Shown: positions 1 to 6,515 of the stretch, piece after piece
How positions within the stretch are numbered: position 1 is the first letter of the stretch
Layout: every line of letters starts with the position of its first letter
From: Nocardioides marmotae
GTDB lineage: Bacteria > Actinomycetota > Actinomycetes > Propionibacteriales > Nocardioidaceae
DNA length: 64,000 nucleotides
Direction of reading: 5' to 3'
Assembly: GCF_013177455.1 (NCBI RefSeq)
Contig: NZ_CP053660.1
Location: 2,294,001 to 2,358,000, forward strand
The notes under the pieces: model-generated
Told to the model about the DNA's origin: nothing
Database searches by the model: none
What the model saw: the letters and a program-made list of their open reading frames with translations, nothing else
Made by a program: the position numbers and the translations under genes

Positions 1-104
1 AGCCGCTCGAGCATCGCGCTCTGGTCGGCGGGCCGGAGGCCGATGTGGCGGTCGACGAACGGCAGCGCCGCGTCGAGCTCGGCGAGGGTGGGGTGGTCTG
101 ACAT
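1..104 (-). CDS. gcvP: Glycine dehydrogenase (decarboxylating), P protein, N-terminal fragment
   Basis: Only the first 34 codons are in the window; the gene continues beyond the left edge. The start is ATG at 104-102, with GGAG in the leader just upstream. The translation carries FVDRHIGLRPADQ, the typical N-terminal signature of the PLP-dependent P protein, which decarboxylates glycine and passes the aminomethyl group to lipoylated GcvH. Support comes from context: a glycine riboswitch sits directly upstream, gcvH lies 3 kb away, and the order matches M. tuberculosis, where gcvB (Rv1832) lies beside the Rv1830 MerR gene. The fragment is short, so identification rests on this motif plus riboswitch and synteny. 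Confidence 0.88.
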   Translation of the reverse strand, partial: MSDHPTLAELDAALPFVDRHIGLRPADQSAMLER

Positions 105-161
105 GGCGGGCTCCTCGGACGCGGGGGTCTGGGTGCCTCCCCCTCTGTCACAGCCTCGTCG

Positions 162-304
162 GTGCTCCAGAGTCGCCTGGTCCGCACGGTCCGGGCGCCT
201 GAGAGGTTCCGGGGAGGAATTGCCCCTTCGGCGCTCCGCTGCCGGCCGGGTGCTGCGAGTCCTGCGGTCCTGCGGGTGGCCGGGCGGAGACTCTCCCGTG
301 CGGG
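162..304 (-). promoter_or_regulatory. Glycine riboswitch (gcvT-type aptamer) in the gcvP leader
   Basis: Read on the minus strand, the 323-base gene-free stretch 105-427 contains the hallmark conserved pieces of a glycine aptamer in order: GGGAGAGUC (around 297-288), GCGCCGAAGGGGCAA (around 234-220), CUCUCAGGC (around 205-197), GGACC.GCGGACCAGG, and CUCUGGAG (around 171-164). A GC-rich variable stem, CCGGCC...GGCCGG, lies between the first two. One aptamer is visible, not the common tandem pair. Between aptamer and gcvP ATG, a run of five G (around 143) and a run of five C (around 127) could pair as part of the expression platform. Known role of the family: glycine-induced expression of glycine cleavage genes. 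No coding gene is seen in 105-427. Confidence 0.92.
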
Positions 305-427
305 ATTGTCAGCGTCGCCGAGGCTACCAGCCACCCGGGGCACCGGGGAACGACGACGGCCCGCCCCCTGCGCGGGTGGCGGGCCGGACGACGTACGACG
401 TCGCGTCGGTGTGCTGTGGTGCTCGGG

Positions 428-1021
428 TCAGCCGATCTTGCGGGCGGCGCGGCGCGCGGCGAGCTCGTCGCTGGCGCTCGGGGCGGCCTGGTCGGCGGTG
501 CGCTCGCTGGGCAGCTCGGCGAGGGTGCCCTCGATCTCGCGCCACACGCCGCCGATGGCGATGCCGAAGACACCCTGACCGCCCTGGAGCAGGTCGATGA
601 CCTCGTCGTTGCTGGTGCACTCATAGACCGAGGCGCCGTCGCTCATCAGCGTCACGCGGGTCAGGTCGTCGGTGCCGCGCTCGCGCAGGTGGTGGACCGC
701 CGTACGGATCTGCTGCAGCGAGATGCCGGCGTCGAGGAGGCGCTTGATGACCTTGAGCAGCAGGATGTCGCGGAAGGAGTAGAGCCGCTGCGAACCCGAG
801 CCGCTCGCGCCGCGCACGGTGGGCTCGACGAGCCCGGTGCGGGCCCAGTAGTCCAGCTGGCGGTAGGTGATCCCGGCGGCGTTGCACGCGGTCGGACCGC
901 GGTAGCCGGTGTCACTGGGCAGGGGCGAGACATCGTCGGTGAAGAGGAGACCCTGCTCCTCGGCCACCTCGGCCGCGACTGCGGCCTCTGGGTGCTCGCC
1001 CTGCTGCTCCTGCTCGTTCAC
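428..1021 (-). CDS. MerR-family transcriptional regulator (Rv1830-like)
   Basis: 197 aa. The start is GTG at 1021-1019 with GGAGG 6 nt upstream. The first ~38 residues are a Glu/Ala-rich low-complexity tail; a MerR winged HTH follows at about 40-110 (TACNAAGITYRQLDYWARTG, then a SQRLYSFRDILLLKVIKRLL wing/helix). The C-terminal half carries no Cys-rich metal site, so this is not a metal sensor of the classic type. Gene order and sequence style match Rv1830 of M. tuberculosis, next to a bifunctional nuclease and a second MerR. It may be transcribed from its own promoter in 1022-1224, where a strong dyad is present. The ligand cannot be told from sequence. Confidence 0.9.
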   Translation of the reverse strand: MNEQEQQGEHPEAAVAAEVAEEQGLLFTDDVSPLPSDTGYRGPTACNAAGITYRQLDYWARTGLVEPTVRGASGSGSQRLYSFRDILLLKVIKRLLDAGISLQQIRTAVHHLRERGTDDLTRVTLMSDGASVYECTSNDEVIDLLQGGQGVFGIAIGGVWREIEGTLAELPSERTADQAAPSASDELAARRAARKIG

Positions 1022-1172
1022 ACGGTCCTCCGTGGGTCTACTCCGTTGCGCGTAACTACCCGGGGAAGGTGCCGTGGCGGCGGGAGCGCAACCACAACGG
1101 TGGAGTTACAACAGAGACAGTTCAAGGTAGGCCCCTCTGTCGAGGCCGTCAAAGATCATGGCGGCGTGTCGG

Positions 1173-1197
1173 CACCCTCAAGTTGCGGTTGAGGGTG
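1173..1197. promoter_or_regulatory. Perfect 9-bp inverted repeat between nuclease and MerR genes
   Basis: Arms CACCCTCAA (1173-1181) and TTGAGGGTG (1189-1197) are exact complements separated by 7 bases. The dyad lies 28 bases past the stop of the bifunctional nuclease gene and about 150 bases upstream of the first MerR gene. CCTCAA...TTGAGG dyads are a common form for MerR-family operators, so autoregulation by one of the two flanking MerR proteins is the first guess. No T-run follows on either strand, which argues against a plain terminator. Confidence 0.5.
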
Positions 1198-1224
1198 AGA
1201 CCTCTCACGGAGAGCCCAGGAGGA

Positions 1225-1692
1225 TCAGCGGGACTCGAAGTCCTCCGGGGTCACCTGGTCGAGGAACTCGCGGAACTTCTCGACCTCGTCCTCCTGCTCG
1301 GCCGGCACCGCCAGCCCGGCCTCGTCGAGCACCTCCTCGGCGCAGACGATCCGCGTGCCGGTGCGCAGGGCCAGCGCGATCGAGTCCGAGGGGCGGGCGC
1401 TGACCTCCGCGCCGGAGTCGAAGACCAGGGTCGCGAAGAACACGCCGTCCTGGACGTCGGTGATCCGTACCTCGGTGAGCTCGTTGCCGGTTGCCTCCAG
1501 CACGTCCTTCATCAGGTCGTGCGTCAGCGGTCGCGGCGGCACCACGCCCTGCTGCGCGAACGCGATCGCGGTCGCCTCGACCGCGCCGATCCAGATCGGG
1601 AGGTACCGCTCCCCCGTCACCTCGCGCAACAGCACGATCGGCTGGTTCGACGGCATCTCCACACGGACACCCATGACATCGACTTCGCGCAC
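1225..1692 (-). CDS. Bifunctional nuclease family protein (DUF151, Rv1829-like)
   Basis: 155 aa, start GTG at 1692-1690. The N-terminal pattern (MREVDVMGVRVEMPSNQP) aligns with the full-length Rv1829 start, which decides between this and a later ATG at 1674. The protein carries the DUF151 core LPIWIGAVEATAIAFAQQG, PRPLTHDLMKDVL, and the SARPSDSIALALR motif near residues 95-110, followed by an acidic tail. The family is named after a plant enzyme with RNase and DNase activity; bacterial members are poorly studied, so the activity here is known only by family. It lies between two MerR genes, all on the minus strand, matching mycobacterial synteny. Confidence 0.9.
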   Translation of the reverse strand: MREVDVMGVRVEMPSNQPIVLLREVTGERYLPIWIGAVEATAIAFAQQGVVPPRPLTHDLMKDVLEATGNELTEVRITDVQDGVFFATLVFDSGAEVSARPSDSIALALRTGTRIVCAEEVLDEAGLAVPAEQEDEVEKFREFLDQVTPEDFESR

Positions 1693-1733
1693 GCGTTCAG
1701 CCTACTCCCGCCCCGGAACCCCCCTCCCCCCGC

Positions 1734-1934
1734 CGAGGTGGCACCCCTGCACGGTCGAGGTGGCACTCGTGCACGGTCGAGGTGGCACCCCTGCACGGTC
1801 GAGGTGGCACCCCTGCACGGTCGAGGTGGCACCGGTGCACGAGTTCCCCTGCAGCACTGCCACTTCGGCACTGCAGGACTGCCACCTCGGCACTGCAGGA
1901 CTCCCACGTCGGCGCTGCAGGACTCCCACGTCGC
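1734..1934. repeat. Two head-to-head arrays of a 22-bp repeat
   Basis: Five direct copies of a 22-bp unit beginning CGAGGTGGCACCCCTGCACG start at 1734, 1756, 1778, 1800 and 1822. Four units with period 22, with CTGCAG at 1849, 1871, 1893 and 1915, follow in the opposite sense: their GCACTGCAGGACTGCCACCT form matches the reverse complement of the first unit at most positions. The region fills nearly the whole gap between the second MerR gene (stop at 1940) and the nuclease gene (start at 1692). Being inverted, the arrays could fold into a long hairpin. Frames remain open through it only because 22-bp units lack stops; no gene is called here. Confidence 0.85.
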
Positions 1935-1939
1935 GGGGG

Positions 1940-2692
1940 TCAGGAGGAGCGGAGGCCGGCCTTGACGAGGGTGGCGTGGAGCCGCACGGAGAGGGCGGCG
2001 ATCTCGGAGACGGCTTCCTCGGCGCGGGCCCGGGCGGCGGCGTCGCGGCCGCGCTTGTGGGGGGCGACGACCTGCTCGACGAGGCCGACCTCGCGGTCCG
2101 CGGCGGTCTTGAAGGCGCGCAGGTGGCGCGGCTCGAAGCCGAAGTCGGCCAGCTCGCGGGCGGTCTGGGCGATGACCAGCGCGTCGGTGTCGTAGTGGCC
2201 GGTGCCGGGCTTGGCGCTGATCAGGCCGTACTGCTCGAGCTGCTCGAGGAGGTCCTCGGAGATCTCGGCGACCTTGACCAGCTCGCGACGCGAGAGCCGC
2301 ATGCCGTCGTGGCGGCGGAACGACTCGGGACTGGGCAGGCCGTCGGCGGAGAGGGCGACCTTCGGCACGGTCGGCACCACCGGCTCGATCGCCGGGGGCT
2401 CCAGGCCGCGGTCGATCGCGTCGAGGTGCTCGCCGATCACCTTCAGCGGCAGGTAGTGGTCGCGCTGCATGCGCAGCACGTAGCGCAGCCGGTCGACGTC
2501 GTCGGCCGAGAACTTCCGGTAGCCCGCCGGCGTCCGCTCGGGCTTGATCAGCCCCTTGTCCTCGAGGAAGCGGATCTTGGGGATGGTGATCCCCGGGAAG
2601 TCCGGCCGGAGGTGGTCGAGGACCTCTCCGATGTTCATCCGCGCGCGCGGCGCACTTGCCTGGCCGGTGCCGGCCGAGCCGATCGAGCTCAT
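1940..2692 (-). CDS. MerR-family regulator with duplicated MerR-like domains (Rv1828-like)
   Basis: 250 aa, ATG start. A MerR winged HTH spans about residues 18-90 (MNIGEVLDHLRPDFPGITIP, KIRFLEDKGLIKPERTPAGY, RDHYLPLKVIGEHLDAIDRG). A second HTH-like region around 140-200 (RLSRRELVKVAEISEDLLEQ, YGLISAKPGTGHYDTDALVI) is followed by a C-terminal helical part. This two-domain layout and the gene order are those of Rv1828. It is 11 bases downstream of the FHA gene, so it is probably in one transcript with it. Its ligand and targets are unknown. Confidence 0.93.
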   Translation of the reverse strand: MSSIGSAGTGQASAPRARMNIGEVLDHLRPDFPGITIPKIRFLEDKGLIKPERTPAGYRKFSADDVDRLRYVLRMQRDHYLPLKVIGEHLDAIDRGLEPPAIEPVVPTVPKVALSADGLPSPESFRRHDGMRLSRRELVKVAEISEDLLEQLEQYGLISAKPGTGHYDTDALVIAQTARELADFGFEPRHLRAFKTAADREVGLVEQVVAPHKRGRDAAARARAEEAVSEIAALSVRLHATLVKAGLRSS

Positions 2693-2703
2693 CTGCGGAG
2701 GGC

Positions 2704-3246
2704 TCAGCCGGCCTGGTGACCGGAGAAGAACACCAGTCGGTACTTGCCGATCTGCACCTCGTCGCCGTCCTTGAGCTGGACGGTGTCGATGCGGTCGCGG
2801 TTGACGTAGGTGCCGTTCAGCGAGCCCACGTCGCTCACGGTGAAGGTGTCACCGGAGCGGTCGAACTGCGCGTGCCGGCGCGAGACGGTCACGTCGTCGA
2901 GGAAGATCTCGCTCTCCGGGTGCCGGCCGGCGGTCACGACGTCGGCGTCGAGGAGGAACCGACTGCCCGACCCCGGTCCGCGCTGCACGACGAGCAGCGC
3001 GTGCCCGGCGGGCAGGGCGTCGACCGCCGCGGCGTCGACCGGGTTGAGCTGCCGGTCGGAGGTCTCGGTCTTCTCGCCGAGGCCGATCTGGATCGTGGCG
3101 GTGGAGTCGCCCGAGGTCGCGGGCTGGCCCGGCTGCACGGCGACGGAGCCCGTCGCGTCGTCGGCGGTGGCCAGCTTGGTGCCGCACTGCGAGCAGAAGC
3201 GGGCGTCGTCGGGGTTCTGCCTGCCACACGCGGTGCAGAACGGCAT
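2704..3246 (-). CDS. FHA-domain protein, GarA/OdhI-like, with N-terminal zinc ribbon
   Basis: 180 aa from ATG at 3246; an upstream start at 3291 is possible but adds only an Arg-rich stretch. The N-terminus is a zinc ribbon with C4, C7, C18 and C21 (CTAC...CSQC). A linker with GDSTATIQI and KTETS follows, then an FHA domain from about 78 with all the usual residues: AGRHPESEIFLDD, TVSRRHAQF, SLNGTYVNR. GarA (Rv1827) and OdhI bind and inhibit 2-oxoglutarate dehydrogenase and act on glutamate metabolism, controlled by Ser/Thr phosphorylation of an N-terminal ETTS motif. That exact motif is not present; GDSTAT is a possible equivalent. It sits between gcvH and the Rv1828-like gene exactly as in M. 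tuberculosis. Confidence 0.92.
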   Translation of the reverse strand: MPFCTACGRQNPDDARFCSQCGTKLATADDATGSVAVQPGQPATSGDSTATIQIGLGEKTETSDRQLNPVDAAAVDALPAGHALLVVQRGPGSGSRFLLDADVVTAGRHPESEIFLDDVTVSRRHAQFDRSGDTFTVSDVGSLNGTYVNRDRIDTVQLKDGDEVQIGKYRLVFFSGHQAG

Positions 3247-3353
3247 CGGGGCATCCTCCGGGGTTCGGCGTCGGGGGCGGAAAACCCTCACCTCGGGGCT
3301 GAGGCTGACGGTTGTCCGAACCTATCAGCCGGGCGAGGGTGATCAAGCGGTAC

Positions 3354-3740
3354 TCAGGAGTCGAGCGAGGCCTCGTACGCCGCGGCGTCCATGAGGCCGT
3401 CGGTCCCACCGGCCTCGGTGGGCACGACCTCGAAGAGCCAGCCGCCGCCGTACGGGTCGTTGTTCACCAGCTCGGGGGTGGCGTCCAGCGCCTCGTTGCG
3501 GGCCACGACCTCGCCGGAGACCGGCGCGTAGACGTCGCTGACCGACTTGGTCGACTCCAGCTCGCCGCAGGTGCTGCCGGCCTCGATGGTCGCGCCGACC
3601 TCGGGCAGCGAGACGTAGACGATGTCACCGAGGGCGTCCTGGGCGTAGTGGGTGATGCCGACGCGGACCGAGCCCTCGGCCTCGCCGGGGGTCCGCAGCC
3701 ACTCGTGCTCGCTGGTGTACTTCAGGTCGTCGGGGTACAA
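3354..3740 (-). CDS. gcvH: Glycine cleavage system H protein
   Basis: 128 aa when started at TTG 3740-3738, which has GGAG about 7 nt upstream and gives the family-typical beginning YPDDLKYTSEHEW; another TTG at 3752 lacks a ribosome site. The lipoyl lysine is K65 in ELESTKSVSDVYAP, and the C-terminal WLFEV motif is present. The protein carries the aminomethyl intermediate between GcvP and GcvT and shuttles reducing equivalents to the L protein. It is separated from gcvP by the regulator block, as in mycobacteria. No gcvT is in the window. Confidence 0.95.
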   Translation of the reverse strand: MYPDDLKYTSEHEWLRTPGEAEGSVRVGITHYAQDALGDIVYVSLPEVGATIEAGSTCGELESTKSVSDVYAPVSGEVVARNEALDATPELVNNDPYGGGWLFEVVPTEAGGTDGLMDAAAYEASLDS

Positions 3741-3791
3741 CGCGGTCTCCAAGCTGTCGGTCCGAGGGGTGCCCGCCGACCCTACTGGCCC

Positions 3792-4556
3792 TCAGGGGGT
3801 GCTGGTGTCCAGCTCGGGGGTGGCGTTCTCCGGCTGGACCGGCTCGCGGACGCTCTCGATGTCCAGCGAGGGCAGCTCCTGCACCTCGACGATCGCGTTG
3901 TCCTTCTCCAGCTCGAAGGTCACGCCGCGGGCGATGGAGATGGCGCCGGCCAGGGTGTCGGGGTCGCCGATGGCGTCCAGGACGTACGGCGGGCCCAGCA
4001 GCTCGCCGTCGACGACGAGCCCGCCCTCGGCCTCGGCGAAGGAGGACTGGGCGACCAGCCGGACCTTGCCGTTGAGCTGCATCGCCTCGGCGTTGGAGGT
4101 GCGCAGCTCCTGGACCAGGTCGATGAAGTCCTGGGCGTCCACGGGGGTGTCGGTCTCGGTGATCGTGATCCGGATGCCGGGGCCGGTGACCGGCACGGTG
4201 CCGGCGAGGATCGCGAGCGTGTCGGCCTGGGTCTGCGCGGCCTCGAGTGCCGCGCCGACCCGGCGGTTGTCCGAGCGCAGGTCCTCCCGGGCCGCCTCGA
4301 GCCGCTCGATCTCGGACTCGGCGCGCTGGGTGGTGCCGGCGAGGCCGTTGAGGACGTCGATCAGGTCCTGCTCGCGCAGGCCGGCGTAGGTGGCGTCGAC
4401 CTCGGTCGCGCGCACCTGGACGATCGCGGCGAAGCCGACCAGGGCGAGGAGCACGCCGACGACGACCTGGCTGCGCGAGGGGCGCAGCATCGCGCGGAAC
4501 AGCCGGGTGCGTCCGCTCGATCGCTGGTCCGGGGGTCCGCTGCTGGTGCTAGGCAT
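3792..4556 (-). CDS. DUF881 membrane-anchored protein (Rv1825-like)
   Basis: 254 aa. One membrane segment at about 28-48 (VVVGVLLALVGFAAIVQVRA) follows a basic N-terminus. A coiled-coil-like stretch comes next (residues ~60-105), then the DUF881 domain, marked by the VTGPGIRITITE motif and the GPPYVLDAIGDPDTLAGAI motif. A short acidic/Pro tail ends it. Its start overlaps the stop of the small basic protein gene by 8 bases, implying translational coupling. The family is conserved in actinobacteria and Firmicutes near cell-division or envelope genes; its exact role is not established. Confidence 0.9.
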   Translation of the reverse strand: MPSTSSGPPDQRSSGRTRLFRAMLRPSRSQVVVGVLLALVGFAAIVQVRATEVDATYAGLREQDLIDVLNGLAGTTQRAESEIERLEAAREDLRSDNRRVGAALEAAQTQADTLAILAGTVPVTGPGIRITITETDTPVDAQDFIDLVQELRTSNAEAMQLNGKVRLVAQSSFAEAEGGLVVDGELLGPPYVLDAIGDPDTLAGAISIARGVTFELEKDNAIVEVQELPSLDIESVREPVQPENATPELDTSTP

Positions 4557-4881
4557 GGAACAGGTGGCGGCGGATGGCCGCGACGTTGGAGAAGATCCGG
4601 ATGCCGAGGACGACGATGACGCCGGTCGAGAGCTGCCCGCCGACGCCGAGCTTGTCGCCGAGGTAGACGATCGCGGCCGCGATCACGACGTTGGAGACGA
4701 ACGAGACCACGAAGACCTTGTCGTCGAAGATCCCGTCGAGGTAGGCGCGCAGGCCGCCGAAGACGGCGTCGAGGGCGGCGACCACGGCGATCGGGAGGTA
4801 CGGCTCGAGGCCGAGCGGCACGTCGGGCTGGAAGACCAGCCCGAGGGCGATGCCGACGAGCAGGCCCAGCGCGGCGATCAC
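4549..4881 (-). CDS. Small basic protein family membrane protein (DUF1290, Rv1824-like)
   Basis: 110 aa from GTG at 4881-4879, which overlaps the stop of the upstream DUF881 gene as GTGA. A longer in-frame reading upstream is only the shadow of that gene. Three hydrophobic segments are visible: ALGLLVGIALGLVF near the start, PYLPIAVVAALDAVFGGLRA around 27-47, and VVSFVSNVVIAAAIVYLGDK around 58-77. The family signature continues as GVIVVLGIRIFSNVAAIRRH. It is always found between two DUF881 genes in this cluster type. Function is unknown; co-translation with its neighbours suggests a membrane complex. Confidence 0.92.
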   Translation of the reverse strand: MIAALGLLVGIALGLVFQPDVPLGLEPYLPIAVVAALDAVFGGLRAYLDGIFDDKVFVVSFVSNVVIAAAIVYLGDKLGVGGQLSTGVIVVLGIRIFSNVAAIRRHLFHA

Positions 4882-5831
4882 GAGGCCTCCTCCGGGGGTC
4901 GCGGGTCGTTGTCCTCGAGGGGCTCGACCGAGCGCAGCTCGCGCAGACGCGCGGCAGGCAGCTCGAGTGAGTCCTCGTTCCTCATGTCGAAGGGTATGCC
5001 GTAGCTCGACTCGAGCAGCAACAGCCTGCCCCCCTCCGGCGATTCGAGGAACCGGGACTGCAGGACGTCGATGTCGCCGATGGCCTCGATGCGGTACGGC
5101 GGCGACAGGTTGACCTTGTTGACCCGCACCACCATCCCCGAGGTCCGGATCGCCGACAGCGCGGTCAGCCGCTGGCCGTTGATCGCGATCGCCTCCGCGC
5201 CGAGCCGCCACAGCCCGTTGACCGCGATCCGCAGGTCCTGGTCGCGCACGTCGCTGTCGACGATCTCCGGCGGCCCGTCGTCGAGGGTGATCACGACCCC
5301 GGGGCCGCTCACCGCGACGAACCCGGTGCGGGTCTGCACGCGGCGCAGCCGGGTGAGCACGCCCTCGTAGGTCGAGCGCGCCTGGGTGAGCTCGCCCTCG
5401 AGCTGGGCGTTGCGCTCGCGCAGGTCCACGATCTGCTCCTGGAGATCGGCCACCCGCTCGCGCTCGTCGGTCACGCGACGTACCAGCGTGGCGCGGCTGG
5501 CGGCGTCGACGTCCTCGTTGCGGGAGGTCTGCACGAAGGCCGTCGTGACGAGGACGCCGAAGAGCGCGACCACGACGGCGGCCATCCGGTGGGGTCGGCT
5601 GCGGACGGGCACGCCCGGCGTGCCCGAGCCCGACCCCGCCCCGGAGCCGGGCGCCGGGGCGCCGGCCTCGCGGGCGGCGAGGGCGCGCCGCTCGGCGGCG
5701 TGGAGGTAGTCCTCCTCCAGCGACTGCTGGGTGATCAGCGTGAGCAGCGGCAGCCGGACCCGCTCGGGCAGCGGCTGGTCCGGGGTCGACCGGTCGGGGG
5801 TGGGCCGGTCGGGCGGTGCCGACTCAGGCAT
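4878..5831 (-). CDS. DUF881 membrane-anchored protein (Rv1823-like)
   Basis: 317 aa, ATG start. A Pro/Gly-rich cytoplasmic tail of about 80 residues precedes one membrane helix (MAAVVVALFGVLVTTAFVQ, about 83-101). A clear coiled coil follows (RVTDERERVADLQEQIVDLR...), then the DUF881 domain with VSGPGVVITLDDGP and SPPYRIEAIGDIDVLQSRF. The gene overlaps the phosphatidyltransferase gene by 8 bases upstream and the small basic protein gene by 4 downstream. The unusually long disordered N-terminus is the main difference from the 3792 paralogue. Confidence 0.9.
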   Translation of the reverse strand: MPESAPPDRPTPDRSTPDQPLPERVRLPLLTLITQQSLEEDYLHAAERRALAAREAGAPAPGSGAGSGSGTPGVPVRSRPHRMAAVVVALFGVLVTTAFVQTSRNEDVDAASRATLVRRVTDERERVADLQEQIVDLRERNAQLEGELTQARSTYEGVLTRLRRVQTRTGFVAVSGPGVVITLDDGPPEIVDSDVRDQDLRIAVNGLWRLGAEAIAINGQRLTALSAIRTSGMVVRVNKVNLSPPYRIEAIGDIDVLQSRFLESPEGGRLLLLESSYGIPFDMRNEDSLELPAARLRELRSVEPLEDNDPRPPEEAS

Positions 5832-6429
5832 CGAGCGCCGTCCGGCGCCGGGGCTCGGTGGTGGCGAGCAGGGTGCGCACCTGCCAGGCGTAGAGCAGGC
5901 CGGCCCACCAGTACAGGCCGATCCCCCACAGCGCGAAGGCCCAGCCGAGCACCTGCGCGAGCGTGGCGACGGTGCCCTCGCCGTCGCCGAGGAACAGCAG
6001 CGGGAAGGCGTAGAGCAGGTTGAAGGTCGCGGCCTTGCCGAGGAAGTGCACCGGCAGCGCGGTGTAGCCGCGGGTGCGCAGCAGCGGCACCAGTCCCCAC
6101 ATGAGCACGTCGCGCAGCGGCAGCAGCACCGCGACCCACCACGGGATCACGTCGCGCAGTGCCAGCCCGACGACGGCGGCGAGGATGTAGAGCCGGTCGG
6201 CGACCGGGTCGAGCACCTGCCCGAGCAGCGTGACCTGGTCCCACTTGCGCGCGAGGTAGCCGTCGAGCCAGTCGGTGAAGCCGGAGATCATGAGCACCAC
6301 GAGCGCCCAGACGTCGGCCTCCGGGCCGAGCACGAGCCACAGGAACAGCGGGACGCCGGCCAGGCGCAGCATGCTCAACGCGTTCGGCAACGTCCACACG
6401 CGCGTCGAGCGGGGAGGATCGGCTGCCAC
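5824..6429 (-). CDS. CDP-alcohol phosphatidyltransferase family protein (PgsA2/Rv1822-like)
   Basis: 201 aa from GTG at 6429. The full catalytic signature D-x2-D-G-x2-A-R-x8-G-x3-D-x3-D is present as DWLDGYLARKWDQVTLLG, then QVLDPVAD (about residues 54-79). At least five hydrophobic segments surround it. The family swaps CMP on CDP-diacylglycerol for an alcohol; position in the Rv1822 slot suggests the PgsA2 type, whose alcohol substrate is not settled (glycerol-3-phosphate is the usual annotation). It heads the four-gene overlapping string down to 3792. Confidence 0.9.
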   Translation of the reverse strand: MAADPPRSTRVWTLPNALSMLRLAGVPLFLWLVLGPEADVWALVVLMISGFTDWLDGYLARKWDQVTLLGQVLDPVADRLYILAAVVGLALRDVIPWWVAVLLPLRDVLMWGLVPLLRTRGYTALPVHFLGKAATFNLLYAFPLLFLGDGEGTVATLAQVLGWAFALWGIGLYWWAGLLYAWQVRTLLATTEPRRRTALDA

Positions 6430-6515
6430 ACTCCCACCCTAACCGCCGGTACGACGCCCTCGAAGCAGCAGGTCAGGGGTGGTGCGGCGCGCGCCGCCCC
6501 GGCCGGCGGGGCCGC

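Noticed and set aside
1617..1929. Cys/Pro-rich repeat peptides over the 22-bp array
   Set aside because: 22 bp is not a multiple of three, so frames rotate, and all three are open; no start signal. Treated as non-coding repeat.
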